In this document: one piece after another, positions 43,001 to 50,679 of the stretch
How positions within the stretch are numbered: the stretch's first letter is position 1
Layout: the number at the start of each line of letters is the position of its first letter
DNA from: DAISJI01 sp964559835
Lineage (GTDB): Bacteria > Acidobacteriota > Terriglobia > Terriglobales > Acidobacteriaceae
NCBI GenBank assembly: GCA_964559835.1
Contig: CAZLJE010000009.1
Location: 1 to 64,000 of the forward strand
DNA length: 64,000 nucleotides
Reading direction: 5' to 3'
Notes under the pieces: model-generated
Databases searched by the model: none
The model's input: only the letters and a program-made list of their open reading frames with translations
What the model was told of the DNA's origin: nothing
Translations under genes and position numbers: made by a program

Positions 43001-43645
43001 GACATGCGGCGCGGGCTGCCACGCGGCGGAGAGTTTCTGGGTAGAGAAACCCTTGATGCCGGCGTGCGCAAGGATCGTCGGCAGCGATGACGGGAACCCG
43101 AAACAATCGGGCAGCATGAATTCCTGGCTCGCTTTGCCGAACTCCTTGCGGAACCAGTTATTGCCGTAGAGCACCTGCCGGATGATCGCCTCGGCGCTGG
43201 GTGCGTTGACGTCGCCCTCTTCCATCGACGATCCGGCCGGAAACCACCGTCCTGCTGCAACGTACTGCGTCAGGCGCGCGAAGTCCGCGGGGAAGTACTC
43301 CTTCATCAGCCGGTAGCGGTTCGCGCCGGTGAAATTAAAAATGTAGTGCGGATATTTTTCGAAATAAGTGAAGTTGTCCCGCATGGTCTTGGTCAGGTAC
43401 TCGCTGATGACCTGCGGATACTCCCAGCGCCACTGCGTGTCGAGGTGGGCGTAGGCGACGACGTAGAGCGTCGACTGCCTGGTGAGGTCGGGCGCTGATG
43501 TCGGACGCAGGGCCTTGGCCATCGCGGCAGAGTTGGGGGCGGACTGCGCGCCGGGCGCCCTTTTCGTTGCGTTGGGAGTCTGGGCGTTAACGACTGCGCT
43601 ATAACACAGGACCTGGGCAATCAGGACCGCGGCAAACCGGTTCAT
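40085..43645 (-). CDS. secreted glycoside hydrolase family 38 alpha-mannosidase
   Basis: 1186 residues. Signal peptide MNRFAAVLIAQVLCYSAVVNA. The GH38 catalytic domain shows AYAHLDTQWRWEYPQ (metal His/Asp), FMLPDCFGFPSSL (nucleophile Asp) and SGHFHDNMAGT, followed by the middle three-helix region and the large C-terminal beta domains. It is longer than most GH38 enzymes; the last ~250 residues include a separate beta domain (EFSGVHFKLAPAGHGRLNAV) and end YDTLERTDFMK. Hydrolyses alpha-mannosides in the periplasm or outside. Monocistronic. Confidence 0.9.
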   Translation of the reverse strand: MNRFAAVLIAQVLCYSAVVNAQTPNATKRAPGAQSAPNSAAMAKALRPTSAPDLTRQSTLYVVAYAHLDTQWRWEYPQVISEYLTKTMRDNFTYFEKYPHYIFNFTGANRYRLMKEYFPADFARLTQYVAAGRWFPAGSSMEEGDVNAPSAEAIIRQVLYGNNWFRKEFGKASQEFMLPDCFGFPSSLPTILAHAGIKGFSTQKLSAAWQPAPHVGGPDSPEKTPDGIPFNVGVWEGPDGSTILAALNPLSYTSDVTYDLSKTPPPYPPAPADAPPNFRMPRPPEDWPKRIAIDGTLTGVYADYHYVGTGDTGGAPTENSIQLMEAIQTHKATVVPPFRFNFGGGHMSDPIPPGPSDPLVVGDGPVHVMWSNADQMFLDILKCCNKDRMPRYKGDLELINHSAGSLTSQAYHKRWNRMNELLAAAAEESSVAADWMGGRKYPIQRLNDAWTLVMSGHFHDNMAGTSTPKAYEFVWNDDVIAMNQFAGVLTSATAAVTSGMDTRGSGQAIVAFNPLNVAREDIVEAAIAAGTQSVRVVGPDGKEVPAQISNGKAIFVVKTPSVGYAVYDVQPGTPSASSELKVSDSSLENARYLVKIDSNGDVSSVFDKKLNRELLSGPIRLAISTDNPAQWPAWNMDFEDEQRPPRAYVSGAAKMRVVENGPARVAVEIARDTEGSHFVQTVRLSAGDAGNRVEFVNAIDWNTKEANLKAVFPLAAKNQNATYNQDIGTIQRPNEFDRQFEVASHQWIDLADDGGKFGVTILTDCKNASDKLNDNTLRLTLIRTPGTRGGYSDQGSQDLGHHEIIFGIAGHDGDYRKAQTDWQAYRLNQPLIAFESARHTGSLGKQFSLLKLSSDRVRLLALKKAEASDEVIVRIVELDGRTQRNVGVSFAGPIASAREVNGQEQPVGTASVSNGTLTFNLHDYQPRTFAIKLGAAPAKLTAPTSQPAELKYDLAAATTDGHPAEGSFDILPNNPASAQGRALPAESLPADIEFSGVHFKLAPAGHGRLNAVMAKGQTIALPKRNFNRVYALAAGVGDQRGTFRVGEQSFPMTIENWTGYVGQWDNRTWNQRQEKVQPRPGQTLSPNAPRVRTVEEFSGILVPGFIKRADIAWYASHRHGPDGANEPYQYAYLFAYPIDVPVGATSITLPDNDRIRILAISVADEAGTVTPAQPLYDTLERTDFMK

Positions 43646-43686
43646 AGAGCTCCTCGAGGAAAACTGCGAATGCTATCACGACAGCG

Positions 43687-44610
43687 TCAGCGTTCGGCCT
43701 GGTAGGCGAAGCGTCCGCCATGCTTACGTGCGAACGATTCCGCGATGGCCAGGAACGCGCGCGCGGAATGCGATAGCGCGACGTTCTTCCGATAGACCAT
43801 GCGCAGCTTGCGCTCGAACCGCAATTCCGGCACGGGGACGTGGACCAGGTCGCCCCGCTTGACCTCTTCATAAACTGTGATCAGTGGCAGCAAGGCCACG
43901 CCATTTCCGGCGGCGACAAACTTCTTGATCGCCTCGATCGACGGCAGTTCCACATCCATATTCAACGGAACGTTCCGCCGCGAGAACGTCTCCAGCACCT
44001 TCTCGCGATAGGGTGACGGCACGTTGTGGGCGACGAACATCTCCGCTCCCAGTTGGCGGATCGTCGCCTGCTTGCTGTGCGCGAGCGGGTGATGCGGCGG
44101 TACGACGAACGCGAGTTCGTCGCGGTAAACGGTCGTCGACTTCAGTTCCGGGTCCTGTGGCCGGTAGGTGACAACGCCCATCTCTGAATTGCGGTTCAGC
44201 ACCTCGGCGGGGACGCGGCGCGCCAGCGTTCGCTGCACGCAGACGTGCACCATCGGGTGCAGGCGTCGGAATTCGTTGAGCAGTTCCAGGAGGTAGATGC
44301 AGGTCATCTCGTTGGCGGCGATAGAGAGCTTGCCGCGTTGCATGTGGCGCAGGGAATCGATGGCCGCAATCGCTTCGCTGCGGGTGTTGAGAAGTTTTTC
44401 GGCGTAATCGTGCAGCACGAGTCCGGCTTCGGTGAGCGCCCCGTCACGCGAAGAACGATCGAACAGAGGTTCGCCGAGCTCTTCTTCGAGACGGCGGATG
44501 GTCTGGCTGACGGCGGGCTGCGTGCGAAAGAGCTTTTGCGCGGCGCGCGAGAAGCTGTGCTCGCGCGCCACGGTCAGAAAAGTCTCCAGTTGGAACAGGT
44601 CGAGCGCCAT
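43687..44610 (-). CDS. LysR-type transcriptional regulator
   Basis: 307 residues. N-terminal winged HTH: LETFLTVAREHSFSRAAQKL, RTQPAVSQTIRRLEEELGEP, LFDRSSRDGALTEAG. The C-terminal part is the type 2 periplasmic-binding fold (GKLSIAANEM, YRDELAFVVPPHHPLAHSK, AGNGVALLPLITVYEEVKRG). It is divergent from leuA with 118 bases between the starts, and the gap holds LysR-type boxes at 44616-44668. It most likely controls leuABCD and itself; the ligand may be a leucine-pathway intermediate. Confidence 0.93.
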   Translation of the reverse strand: MALDLFQLETFLTVAREHSFSRAAQKLFRTQPAVSQTIRRLEEELGEPLFDRSSRDGALTEAGLVLHDYAEKLLNTRSEAIAAIDSLRHMQRGKLSIAANEMTCIYLLELLNEFRRLHPMVHVCVQRTLARRVPAEVLNRNSEMGVVTYRPQDPELKSTTVYRDELAFVVPPHHPLAHSKQATIRQLGAEMFVAHNVPSPYREKVLETFSRRNVPLNMDVELPSIEAIKKFVAAGNGVALLPLITVYEEVKRGDLVHVPVPELRFERKLRMVYRKNVALSHSARAFLAIAESFARKHGGRFAYQAER

Positions 44611-44615
44611 AAAAG

Positions 44616-44668
44616 CTTATAGCATAAGGCAAAGTGATGAATCTAGAAGAATTATAACTTTGTCTTAT
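44616..44668. promoter_or_regulatory. LysR-type operator in the lysR-leuA gap
   Basis: cttat-agc-ataag (44616-44628) is a T-N11-A LysR-type box; ataaggcaaagt (44624-44635) and actttgtcttat (44657-44668) form an 11-of-12 inverted repeat with a 21-base spacer. Two such boxes in register upstream of the divergent genes are the usual activator arrangement. Confidence 0.65.
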
Positions 44669-44728
44669 TCGGATGCATCCGGCAACCTGTGTCGACCGGC
44701 GCGTCTCTCCGCGCGCCCAGGAGGATCT

Positions 44729-45961
44729 ATGCAACGGGAACGGATCACGATCTTCGACACCACCTTGCGCGACGGCGAGCAGTCGCCCGGCTGTAGCATG
44801 AACTTGCCGGAGAAGCTGCGCATGGCGCGGCAGTTGGAACGCCTGGGCGTCGACATCATCGAAGCCGGTTTCCCGATCGCCTCCGCCGGCGACTACGAGG
44901 CCGTGCGGGCGGTCGCATCGGAGATCCGTAACACGCGGGTGGCCGCATTGGCACGGGCGCGATCGGAGGACATCGACCGGGCATGGGACGCTCTCAAGTC
45001 CGCCGCGCGGCCGCTGCTGCACATCTTTCTCGCCACGTCGGAGATCCATCTCGTATCCAAGCTGAAGATCAGCCGCGAGCAGTGCCTTCGCCAGTCGGCG
45101 GAGTCGGTGCGTCAAGCGCGCTCGTACTGCGATGACGTCGAGTTCTCGGCGGAGGACGCTACGCGGACGGAGCTGCCGTTCCTGCTCGAAGTGATCGACG
45201 CGGTCACCGAAGCGGGCGCGAGGACCATCAACCTGCCGGACACCGTCGGCTACAACGTTCCGTCGGAGATGACGCGCATCTTCAGCGTAGTGATGGAACA
45301 CGTGCGCAAGCGCGGCTCGAAGGTCATTATTTCGACGCATTGCCACAACGACCTCGGGCTCGCGGCTGCGAACACGATCGCGGCGGTGCAGGCGGGTGCG
45401 CGGCAAGTGGAGTGCACGATCAACGGCATCGGCGAACGGGCTGGAAATGCCGCGCTGGAAGAGATCGTGATGGCGCTGGATGTCCGGCGCGACGTCCTTC
45501 CGTTCGAGACCACGATCAAGACCGAAGAGCTGTATCCGTCAAGCCAGTTGTTGACCGACATCACGCACGTCGCGGTGCAACCGAACAAAGCCGTTGTCGG
45601 ACGTAACGCTTTCGCGCACGAGGCGGGTATCCACCAGGACGGCGTGCTCAAGAACCCGCTGACTTATGAGATTATGACCCCGCAATCGGTCGGTGTTCCG
45701 GCGAATGCACTGGTGCTCGGCAAGCACTCCGGGCGGCACGCGCTCGGCAAACGCTGCGCGCAACTCGGATATGAATTCTCGCGGCGCGATCTCGATGCCG
45801 TGTACAAGCGCTTTGTCGCACTCGCCGACCGGCTGAAAACCATCGAGGACCGTCACCTGATGCAGATCATCCGGGAAGAATTCCCGGCGCTCTTTGGTCA
45901 TGCGGGCATGGCCAGCGCACAGGCAGACGGATGGGTCGAAGCTGCACATGGAAATGATTAG
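44729..45961 (+). CDS. leuA: 2-isopropylmalate synthase, short form
   Basis: Condenses acetyl-CoA with 2-ketoisovalerate, first committed step to leucine. FDTTLRDGEQSPGCSMNLPE is the catalytic barrel start; STHCHNDLGLAAANTIAAVQ holds the metal His pair; AFAHEAGIHQDGVL is in the second part. ATG 44729 has AGGAGG upstream; the frame is open to 44432. The protein is only 410 residues; full-length LeuA enzymes are about 500-520 and carry a C-terminal leucine-binding regulatory domain. That domain is missing here. First gene of leuABCD. Confidence 0.93.
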   Translation: MQRERITIFDTTLRDGEQSPGCSMNLPEKLRMARQLERLGVDIIEAGFPIASAGDYEAVRAVASEIRNTRVAALARARSEDIDRAWDALKSAARPLLHIFLATSEIHLVSKLKISREQCLRQSAESVRQARSYCDDVEFSAEDATRTELPFLLEVIDAVTEAGARTINLPDTVGYNVPSEMTRIFSVVMEHVRKRGSKVIISTHCHNDLGLAAANTIAAVQAGARQVECTINGIGERAGNAALEEIVMALDVRRDVLPFETTIKTEELYPSSQLLTDITHVAVQPNKAVVGRNAFAHEAGIHQDGVLKNPLTYEIMTPQSVGVPANALVLGKHSGRHALGKRCAQLGYEFSRRDLDAVYKRFVALADRLKTIEDRHLMQIIREEFPALFGHAGMASAQADGWVEAAHGND

Positions 45962-47042
45962 GTCATTCAAACTTACGGTACTGCCCGGCGATGGCATCGG
46001 GCCGGAAGTCACTCGAGAGGCCGTGGACGTGCTCCGGCATGTCGCCGAGCAACACGGGATCTCGGTCACGACCGAGGAACACGCGATCGGCGGCACGGCG
46101 GTCGACCAGTTCGGTTCGCCGTTCCCGGAGCAGACACGTTCGGCGTGCGTAGCGTCCGACGCCGTTTTGCTTGGCGCTGTCGGCGGACCGAAGTACGACA
46201 CACTACCGCGCGCGCAGCGTCCGGAGACGGGCCTGCTGGCTTTGCGCAAGGCATTGGGCGGCTTCGCCAACCTGCGTCCGGCGAAGATGTACCGGCAATT
46301 GGAGTCGTGCTCGCCGCTGCGGCCGGATGTGGTCCGCGGCGCCGACATCCTCTTCGTCCGCGAACTGCTGGGCGGCCTCTACTTCGGCCAGCCACGCGGG
46401 ATGTCGGAAGACGGCACGCGCGGCACGAACACCATGAGTTATACGCGCGCGGAAGTGGAGCGCGTATCGCGGATAGCGTTCGAGGCGGCGCGCGGACGGC
46501 GTAAGAAGATCACGTCTGTGGACAAGGCGAACGTGCTGGAGACATCGCAGCTCTGGCGCGACACAGTGAACGACATTGCGCGCGAATATCCGGACGTGAC
46601 AGTCGAACACATGCTGGTGGATTCGTGCGCCATGAAATTGGTGACCGCGCCGGCGATCTTCGATGTCGTGCTCACGGAAAACTTATTCGGCGACATTCTC
46701 ACCGACGAAGCCTCGGCGATCAGCGGCTCGCTCGGCATGCTGCCGTCGGCAACGATCGGCGGAAACGTGGACCTGTACGAGCCCATCCATGGTTCCGCGC
46801 CGGACATTGCGGGCAAGGGAATCGCGAATCCACTCGGCGCAATCGCGTCGGTGGCGATGATCTTTCGATACACGCTGAAATGCGAGGCCGCGGCCCGCGA
46901 GATCGAAGACGCCATCGACCGCGTGCTCGACAGCGGCTTGCGGACTGCCGACATTGCAGGCGGCGCCCGCAGCGCCGGCACGGCTGAGATGGCCGATGCG
47001 GTTCGCTCGTCGCTGCGCGCGCATGCGGCCGCGAGGAACTGA
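45948..47042 (+). CDS. leuB: 3-isopropylmalate dehydrogenase
   Basis: 364 residues. VLPGDGIGPEVTREAVDVL, the substrate loop LLGGLYFGQPRGMSEDGTRG, and ENLFGDILTDEASAISGSLG are standard IPMDH features. ATG 45948 overlaps the end of leuA (stop 45961) by 14 bases; ATG 45954 is an alternative. Third enzymatic step of the leucine pathway. The open frame upstream to 45894 lies inside leuA. Confidence 0.95.
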   Translation: MEMIRSFKLTVLPGDGIGPEVTREAVDVLRHVAEQHGISVTTEEHAIGGTAVDQFGSPFPEQTRSACVASDAVLLGAVGGPKYDTLPRAQRPETGLLALRKALGGFANLRPAKMYRQLESCSPLRPDVVRGADILFVRELLGGLYFGQPRGMSEDGTRGTNTMSYTRAEVERVSRIAFEAARGRRKKITSVDKANVLETSQLWRDTVNDIAREYPDVTVEHMLVDSCAMKLVTAPAIFDVVLTENLFGDILTDEASAISGSLGMLPSATIGGNVDLYEPIHGSAPDIAGKGIANPLGAIASVAMIFRYTLKCEAAAREIEDAIDRVLDSGLRTADIAGGARSAGTAEMADAVRSSLRAHAAARN

Positions 47043-47043
47043 A

Positions 47044-48474
47044 ATGGGCAGAACGCTGTTCGACAAGATCTGGGACGCTCACGTGGTACGCGCGGCTGAA
47101 GGCGAGCCGGCTCTGCTGTACATCGACCTGCACCTCGTGCACGAGGTGACGTCGCCGCAAGCGTTCGAAGGATTGCGGCTGGCTGGACGAAACGTGCGGC
47201 GGCCGGACCTCACGTTCGCGACCGTCGATCACAACGTCCCGACGGCGAAGAGCGATTTTCCGATCAAAGATCCCATCGCGAACCGCCAGATCGAGTGCCT
47301 GCGCGAGAACTGCCGCGAGTTCGGCGTGACGCTTGCCGACATCGGCTCCGAAGACCAGGGCATCGTGCACGTCATCGGTCCGGAGCTGGGCCTGACGCAG
47401 CCTGGCATGACAGTAGTCTGTGGCGACAGCCACACCAGCACGCACGGCGCGTTCGGCGCGCTGGCGTTTGGGATCGGCACTTCTGAAGTGGAGCACGTGC
47501 TGGCCACTCAGTGCCTGCCGCAATCGAAGCCGAAGACGATGCGCGTAAGTTTTGACGGCGCCATGCCCGCTGGAGTCACGGCGAAAGATCTGGCTCTCTA
47601 CATGATCGGTCAGATCGGCACTGATGGCGCCACCGGATACGTCATCGAATACACGGGCGACGCCGTTCGCGCGCTGACGATGGAAGGTCGCATGACGCTG
47701 TCGAACCTGACGATCGAAGCCGGAGCGCGCGCCGGACTCGTTGCGCCCGACGAGACGACATTCCGCTATTTGTCGGGACGCCGCTTCGCGCCTCGCGCCG
47801 ACGAATGGCAAGCCGCGCTCGACTACTGGCGCGAACTGCATTCCGATGCTGACGCGCATTTCGATCGCACCGTCCACATCGACGTACCAGCCATCGCGCC
47901 GCAGGTGACGTGGGGAACGAATCCGGCAATGGTCTGCGGTGTAGATGGCCGCGTCCCGGACCCGCGCGCCGCTCGCACGCCGGCGGACGCGCAGTCTGCC
48001 GAGCGAGCGCTGCAGTACATGGCGCTCACGTCGGGCACGAATATCGCTGACATTCCAATCGACGTCGTGTTCATCGGCTCCTGCACAAACTCGCGCATCG
48101 AGGACTTGCGCGAAGCTGCGAGGATCGTCGCAGGACACAAGGTGGCTCGTAGCGTGCGCGCTCTTGTAGTTCCTGGATCGCAGCGAGTGAAGCGCCAGGC
48201 GGAAGCGGAAGGACTCAACGAGATTTTCCGTGAAGCTGGATTCGAATGGCGCGAACCCGGATGTTCGATGTGCCTGGGCATGAACCCGGACATCCTGCAA
48301 CCGGGCCAGCGCAGCGCGTCCACCAGCAATCGCAATTTCGAAGGACGGCAGGGAAGAGGCGGGCGCACGCACCTGGTGAGCCCGGCCACTGCTGCAGCCA
48401 CGGCCGTCGCGGGACACTTCACCGACGTCCGCCACTGGGCTGTGCGCGAGACCGTCCGAGCGGGAGAAAGGTAA
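47044..48474 (+). CDS. leuC: 3-isopropylmalate dehydratase large subunit
   Basis: 476 residues. Aconitase-superfamily catalytic subunit with the three iron-sulfur cysteines: one in FIGSCTNSRIEDL and two in PGCSMCLGMNPD. TVVCGDSHTSTHGAFGALAF is the conserved substrate/cluster region. It starts one base after the leuB stop and overlaps leuD by one base (TAATG). Confidence 0.97.
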   Translation: MGRTLFDKIWDAHVVRAAEGEPALLYIDLHLVHEVTSPQAFEGLRLAGRNVRRPDLTFATVDHNVPTAKSDFPIKDPIANRQIECLRENCREFGVTLADIGSEDQGIVHVIGPELGLTQPGMTVVCGDSHTSTHGAFGALAFGIGTSEVEHVLATQCLPQSKPKTMRVSFDGAMPAGVTAKDLALYMIGQIGTDGATGYVIEYTGDAVRALTMEGRMTLSNLTIEAGARAGLVAPDETTFRYLSGRRFAPRADEWQAALDYWRELHSDADAHFDRTVHIDVPAIAPQVTWGTNPAMVCGVDGRVPDPRAARTPADAQSAERALQYMALTSGTNIADIPIDVVFIGSCTNSRIEDLREAARIVAGHKVARSVRALVVPGSQRVKRQAEAEGLNEIFREAGFEWREPGCSMCLGMNPDILQPGQRSASTSNRNFEGRQGRGGRTHLVSPATAAATAVAGHFTDVRHWAVRETVRAGER

Positions 48475-49079
48475 TGCAGCCATTTCGCATTCACACCGGC
48501 ATCGCGGCTCCGCTGGACCGCGCCAACGTCGATACCGACCAGATCATCCCCAAGCAGTTCCTGAAGCGCGTCGAGCGCACCGGATTCGGCCAGTTTCTCT
48601 TCTACGACTGGCGCTGCGAGCCGAATGGAACGCCCAGGCCGGAGTTCGTGCTGAATGACTCGCGCTACGCGGGCGCATCGGTGCTGATCGCCGGCAAGAA
48701 TTTCGGGTGCGGGTCGTCGCGCGAACACGCGCCGTGGGCGCTCGCCGATTACGGATTCCGCGCCATTATCGCCCCGTCGTTCGCCGACATATTTGCCGGC
48801 AACTGCGCCAAGAACGGCATCGTGTTGTGCGCGCTCGATGAGCGGACCGTCGCCGACCTGATGCGCCGCGCGGCGGAAACAATCGGGTATCGCATCACGG
48901 TCGATCTGGAGAGCTGCGAAGTCCGCGACGGCTCCGGACTGCACGCCTCGTTCCAGTTGGACGCCTTCCGCCGCGAGTGCCTGCTCAACGGCTGGGACGA
49001 CATCAGTCTGACGCTGCGACACGAGGACGCGATCCTCGTGTACGAGCGGTTGCGCAGGAGAGACCAGAAGAGCGCCTGA
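48474..49079 (+). CDS. leuD: 3-isopropylmalate dehydratase small subunit
   Basis: 201 residues. RANVDTDQIIPKQFLKRVER and GKNFGCGSSREHAPWALADY are diagnostic. It forms the heterodimer with LeuC. Last gene of leuABCD. The next feature is the Met-rich leader 60 bases later; no terminator is evident in between. Confidence 0.97.
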   Translation: MQPFRIHTGIAAPLDRANVDTDQIIPKQFLKRVERTGFGQFLFYDWRCEPNGTPRPEFVLNDSRYAGASVLIAGKNFGCGSSREHAPWALADYGFRAIIAPSFADIFAGNCAKNGIVLCALDERTVADLMRRAAETIGYRITVDLESCEVRDGSGLHASFQLDAFRRECLLNGWDDISLTLRHEDAILVYERLRRRDQKSA

Positions 49080-49100
49080 TCCATATTGTGATTAACGCGC

Positions 49101-49128
49101 TTGACGGTTTGGCGAGTCTATGTGTACT
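49101..49128 (+). promoter_or_regulatory. candidate promoter of the metY-metX leader transcript
   Basis: TTGACG (49101-49106) and TGTACT (49123-49128) with 16-base spacing match the vegetative -35/-10 boxes at five and four of six positions. The predicted start, about 49135, falls almost at the leader ATG 49140, so the leader peptide would be nearly leaderless, consistent with the lack of a ribosome binding site there. Confidence 0.45.
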
Positions 49129-49139
49129 CTGGGATTTCG

Positions 49140-49238
49140 ATGAACGCGACCCACAACATCATGGCCATGTGCATGTCCACCATGCTCATGTGCATGCGTG
49201 TGACTGTGGGTAGCGGACGAGAGGCGAAGCGAAGTTAA
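49140..49238 (+). CDS. Met/Cys-rich leader peptide upstream of metY-metX
   Basis: A 32-codon ORF, ATG 49140 to TAA 49236, with no overlap with other genes. It has seven Met and two Cys codons, all in the first 19 positions; residues 8-19 read MAMCMSTMLMCM. It stands directly ahead of a strong terminator and the O-acetylhomoserine sulfhydrylase gene, whose pathway makes methionine. Starvation for charged Met-tRNA would stall ribosomes in this run. Codons 3-6 (gcgacccacaac) also form segment 1 of the attenuator. Translation is inferred from composition and context. Confidence 0.75.
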   Translation: MNATHNIMAMCMSTMLMCMRVTVGSGREAKRS

Positions 49239-49300
49239 GTAAATAACGCCAAAGTTCCCAGCGACCCACGGTCAAGCCGATCGTGGGTCGTTTTGTTTTT
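49146..49300 (+). terminator. four-segment attenuator before metY
   Basis: Segment 1 gcgacccaca (49146-49155, inside the leader ORF), segment 2 ctgtgggtagc (49204-49214, also in the ORF), segment 3 gcgacccacgg (49261-49271) and segment 4 cgtgggtcg (49282-49290). 3:4 is a 9-bp terminator stem extended by G-U and A-U pairs, followed by ttttgttttt. 2:3 pairs over 8 bp plus 2 bp beyond a mismatch (antiterminator). 1:2 pairs over 7 bp plus 2. Segments 1 and 3 share an identical 9-mer. Met codons lie between 1 and 2. Confidence 0.8.
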
Positions 49301-49327
49301 ACACAAATTTTCATAAGGAGAAACAAA

Positions 49328-50677
49328 GTGAGCGACACAGCCCCGAAGTATCGCCCGGCGACACTCGCCGTCCACGGCGGGCAGACGCCCGATCCGACGA
49401 CGCGGTCGCGCGCCGTTCCTATTTACCAGACCAGTTCCTACACCTTCGACGACGCCGACCACGCAGCCCGCCTTTTCGCGCTCCAGGAATTCGGCAACAT
49501 TTACACCCGCATCATGAACCCGACGACCGACGTCTTCGAGAAGCGAATCGCAGCGCTCGAAGGCGGAGCAGCGGCGCTGGCCACGGCATCCGGTCAGGCT
49601 GCGGAGACGCTGGCGATCCTGACGCTGGCGAAAGCCGGCGACGAGATCGTCTCCGCGACGTCGCTTTACGGGGGTACTTACAACCTGTTCCGCTACACGT
49701 TGCCGAAGCTCGACATCAACGTGCGGTTCTTCGATCCGGACAACCTCGACGCGCTGCGTCCGCTCATCAATTACCGGACGAAGGCCATCTACGCAGAGAC
49801 CCTGGGGAACCCGAAGCTGGACGTGGTCGATATCGAAGCGCTGGCGCGCATCGCCGAATCCGCCGGAGTACCGCTGATCATCGACAACACGCTGGCCTCG
49901 CCGGTACTTTGCCGTCCTTTCGATTTTGGCGCTCATATCGTGATCCATTCGGCTACGAAGTTCATCGGCGGCCACGGTACTTCGATTGGCGGCGTCATCG
50001 TCGACAGCGGGAGCTTCGACTGGAAGAAGTCCGGACGCTTTCCCGATTTCAGCGATCCCGATCCGTCCTATCACGGCGTGTCGTACACGGAAGCATTCGG
50101 GCCGCTGGCGTTCATCATCAAGGCGCGCGTGCAGGGATTGCGCGACACCGGCGCCTGTCTCTCGCCATTCAACGCTTTCCAATTCCTGCAAGGACTGGAA
50201 ACACTCCCCCTGCGCATGCAGCGTCATTCGGAGAACGCGTTGCAGGTGGCGAAGTGGCTGGGGCAGCACCCGGAGGTGGCGTGGGTCAATTATCCGGGGC
50301 TGGAATCGAGCAACTACCGTCCGCTCGCGGCGAAGTATCTGCCGGATGGCGCGGGCTCGATCCTGACATTCGGCATCCGCGGCGGCTTCGAGGCGGGCAA
50401 GCGGTTCATCAATGCGCTGAAGCTGTTCAGCCTCCTCGCGAACGTCGGCGACGCCAAGTCGCTCGTCATCCATCCGGCTTCGACCACACACCAGCAACTG
50501 AGCGAGGCGGAGCAGCGCGACACGGGTGTCACGCCGGACCTGGTGCGGCTTTCGGTTGGGGTTGAGGATGTCCGCGACATCATCGAAGACCTCGACCAGG
50601 CGCTGTTTACGGCAGCGAAAAAGACGACAGCCTTGCCCGAACGCGAATCGGGCAGGCAGGCAGTGGCAGGAGACTGA
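49328..50677 (+). CDS. metY: O-acetylhomoserine sulfhydrylase (aminocarboxypropyltransferase)
   Basis: 449 residues. PLP enzyme of the Cys/Met metabolism family: VIHSATKFIGGHGTSIGGVI holds the PLP Lys, GGAAALATASGQAAETLAIL the cofactor phosphate region, and HPASTTHQQLSEAEQ the C-terminal motif typical of O-acetylhomoserine sulfhydrylases. It makes homocysteine from O-acetylhomoserine and sulfide. GTG 49328 is set by AAGGAG at 49315-49320. It follows the attenuator and is two bases ahead of metX. Its sulfide comes from the sulfite reductase encoded at 35.3 kb. Confidence 0.95.
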   Translation: MSDTAPKYRPATLAVHGGQTPDPTTRSRAVPIYQTSSYTFDDADHAARLFALQEFGNIYTRIMNPTTDVFEKRIAALEGGAAALATASGQAAETLAILTLAKAGDEIVSATSLYGGTYNLFRYTLPKLDINVRFFDPDNLDALRPLINYRTKAIYAETLGNPKLDVVDIEALARIAESAGVPLIIDNTLASPVLCRPFDFGAHIVIHSATKFIGGHGTSIGGVIVDSGSFDWKKSGRFPDFSDPDPSYHGVSYTEAFGPLAFIIKARVQGLRDTGACLSPFNAFQFLQGLETLPLRMQRHSENALQVAKWLGQHPEVAWVNYPGLESSNYRPLAAKYLPDGAGSILTFGIRGGFEAGKRFINALKLFSLLANVGDAKSLVIHPASTTHQQLSEAEQRDTGVTPDLVRLSVGVEDVRDIIEDLDQALFTAAKKTTALPERESGRQAVAGD

Positions 50678-50679
50678 TC

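Noticed and set aside
41129..43090. 653-codon plus-strand ORF opposite the GH38 gene
   Set aside because: It is the antisense shadow of a GC-rich gene; its translation is Arg/Val/Gly-rich without domains, while the opposite strand has clear GH38 motifs.
44637..44657. Six-codon ORF MNLEEL before leuA with rare CTA and TTA Leu codons, as a leucine attenuator
   Set aside because: Too short, lies inside the LysR-box inverted repeat, and no terminator precedes leuA.
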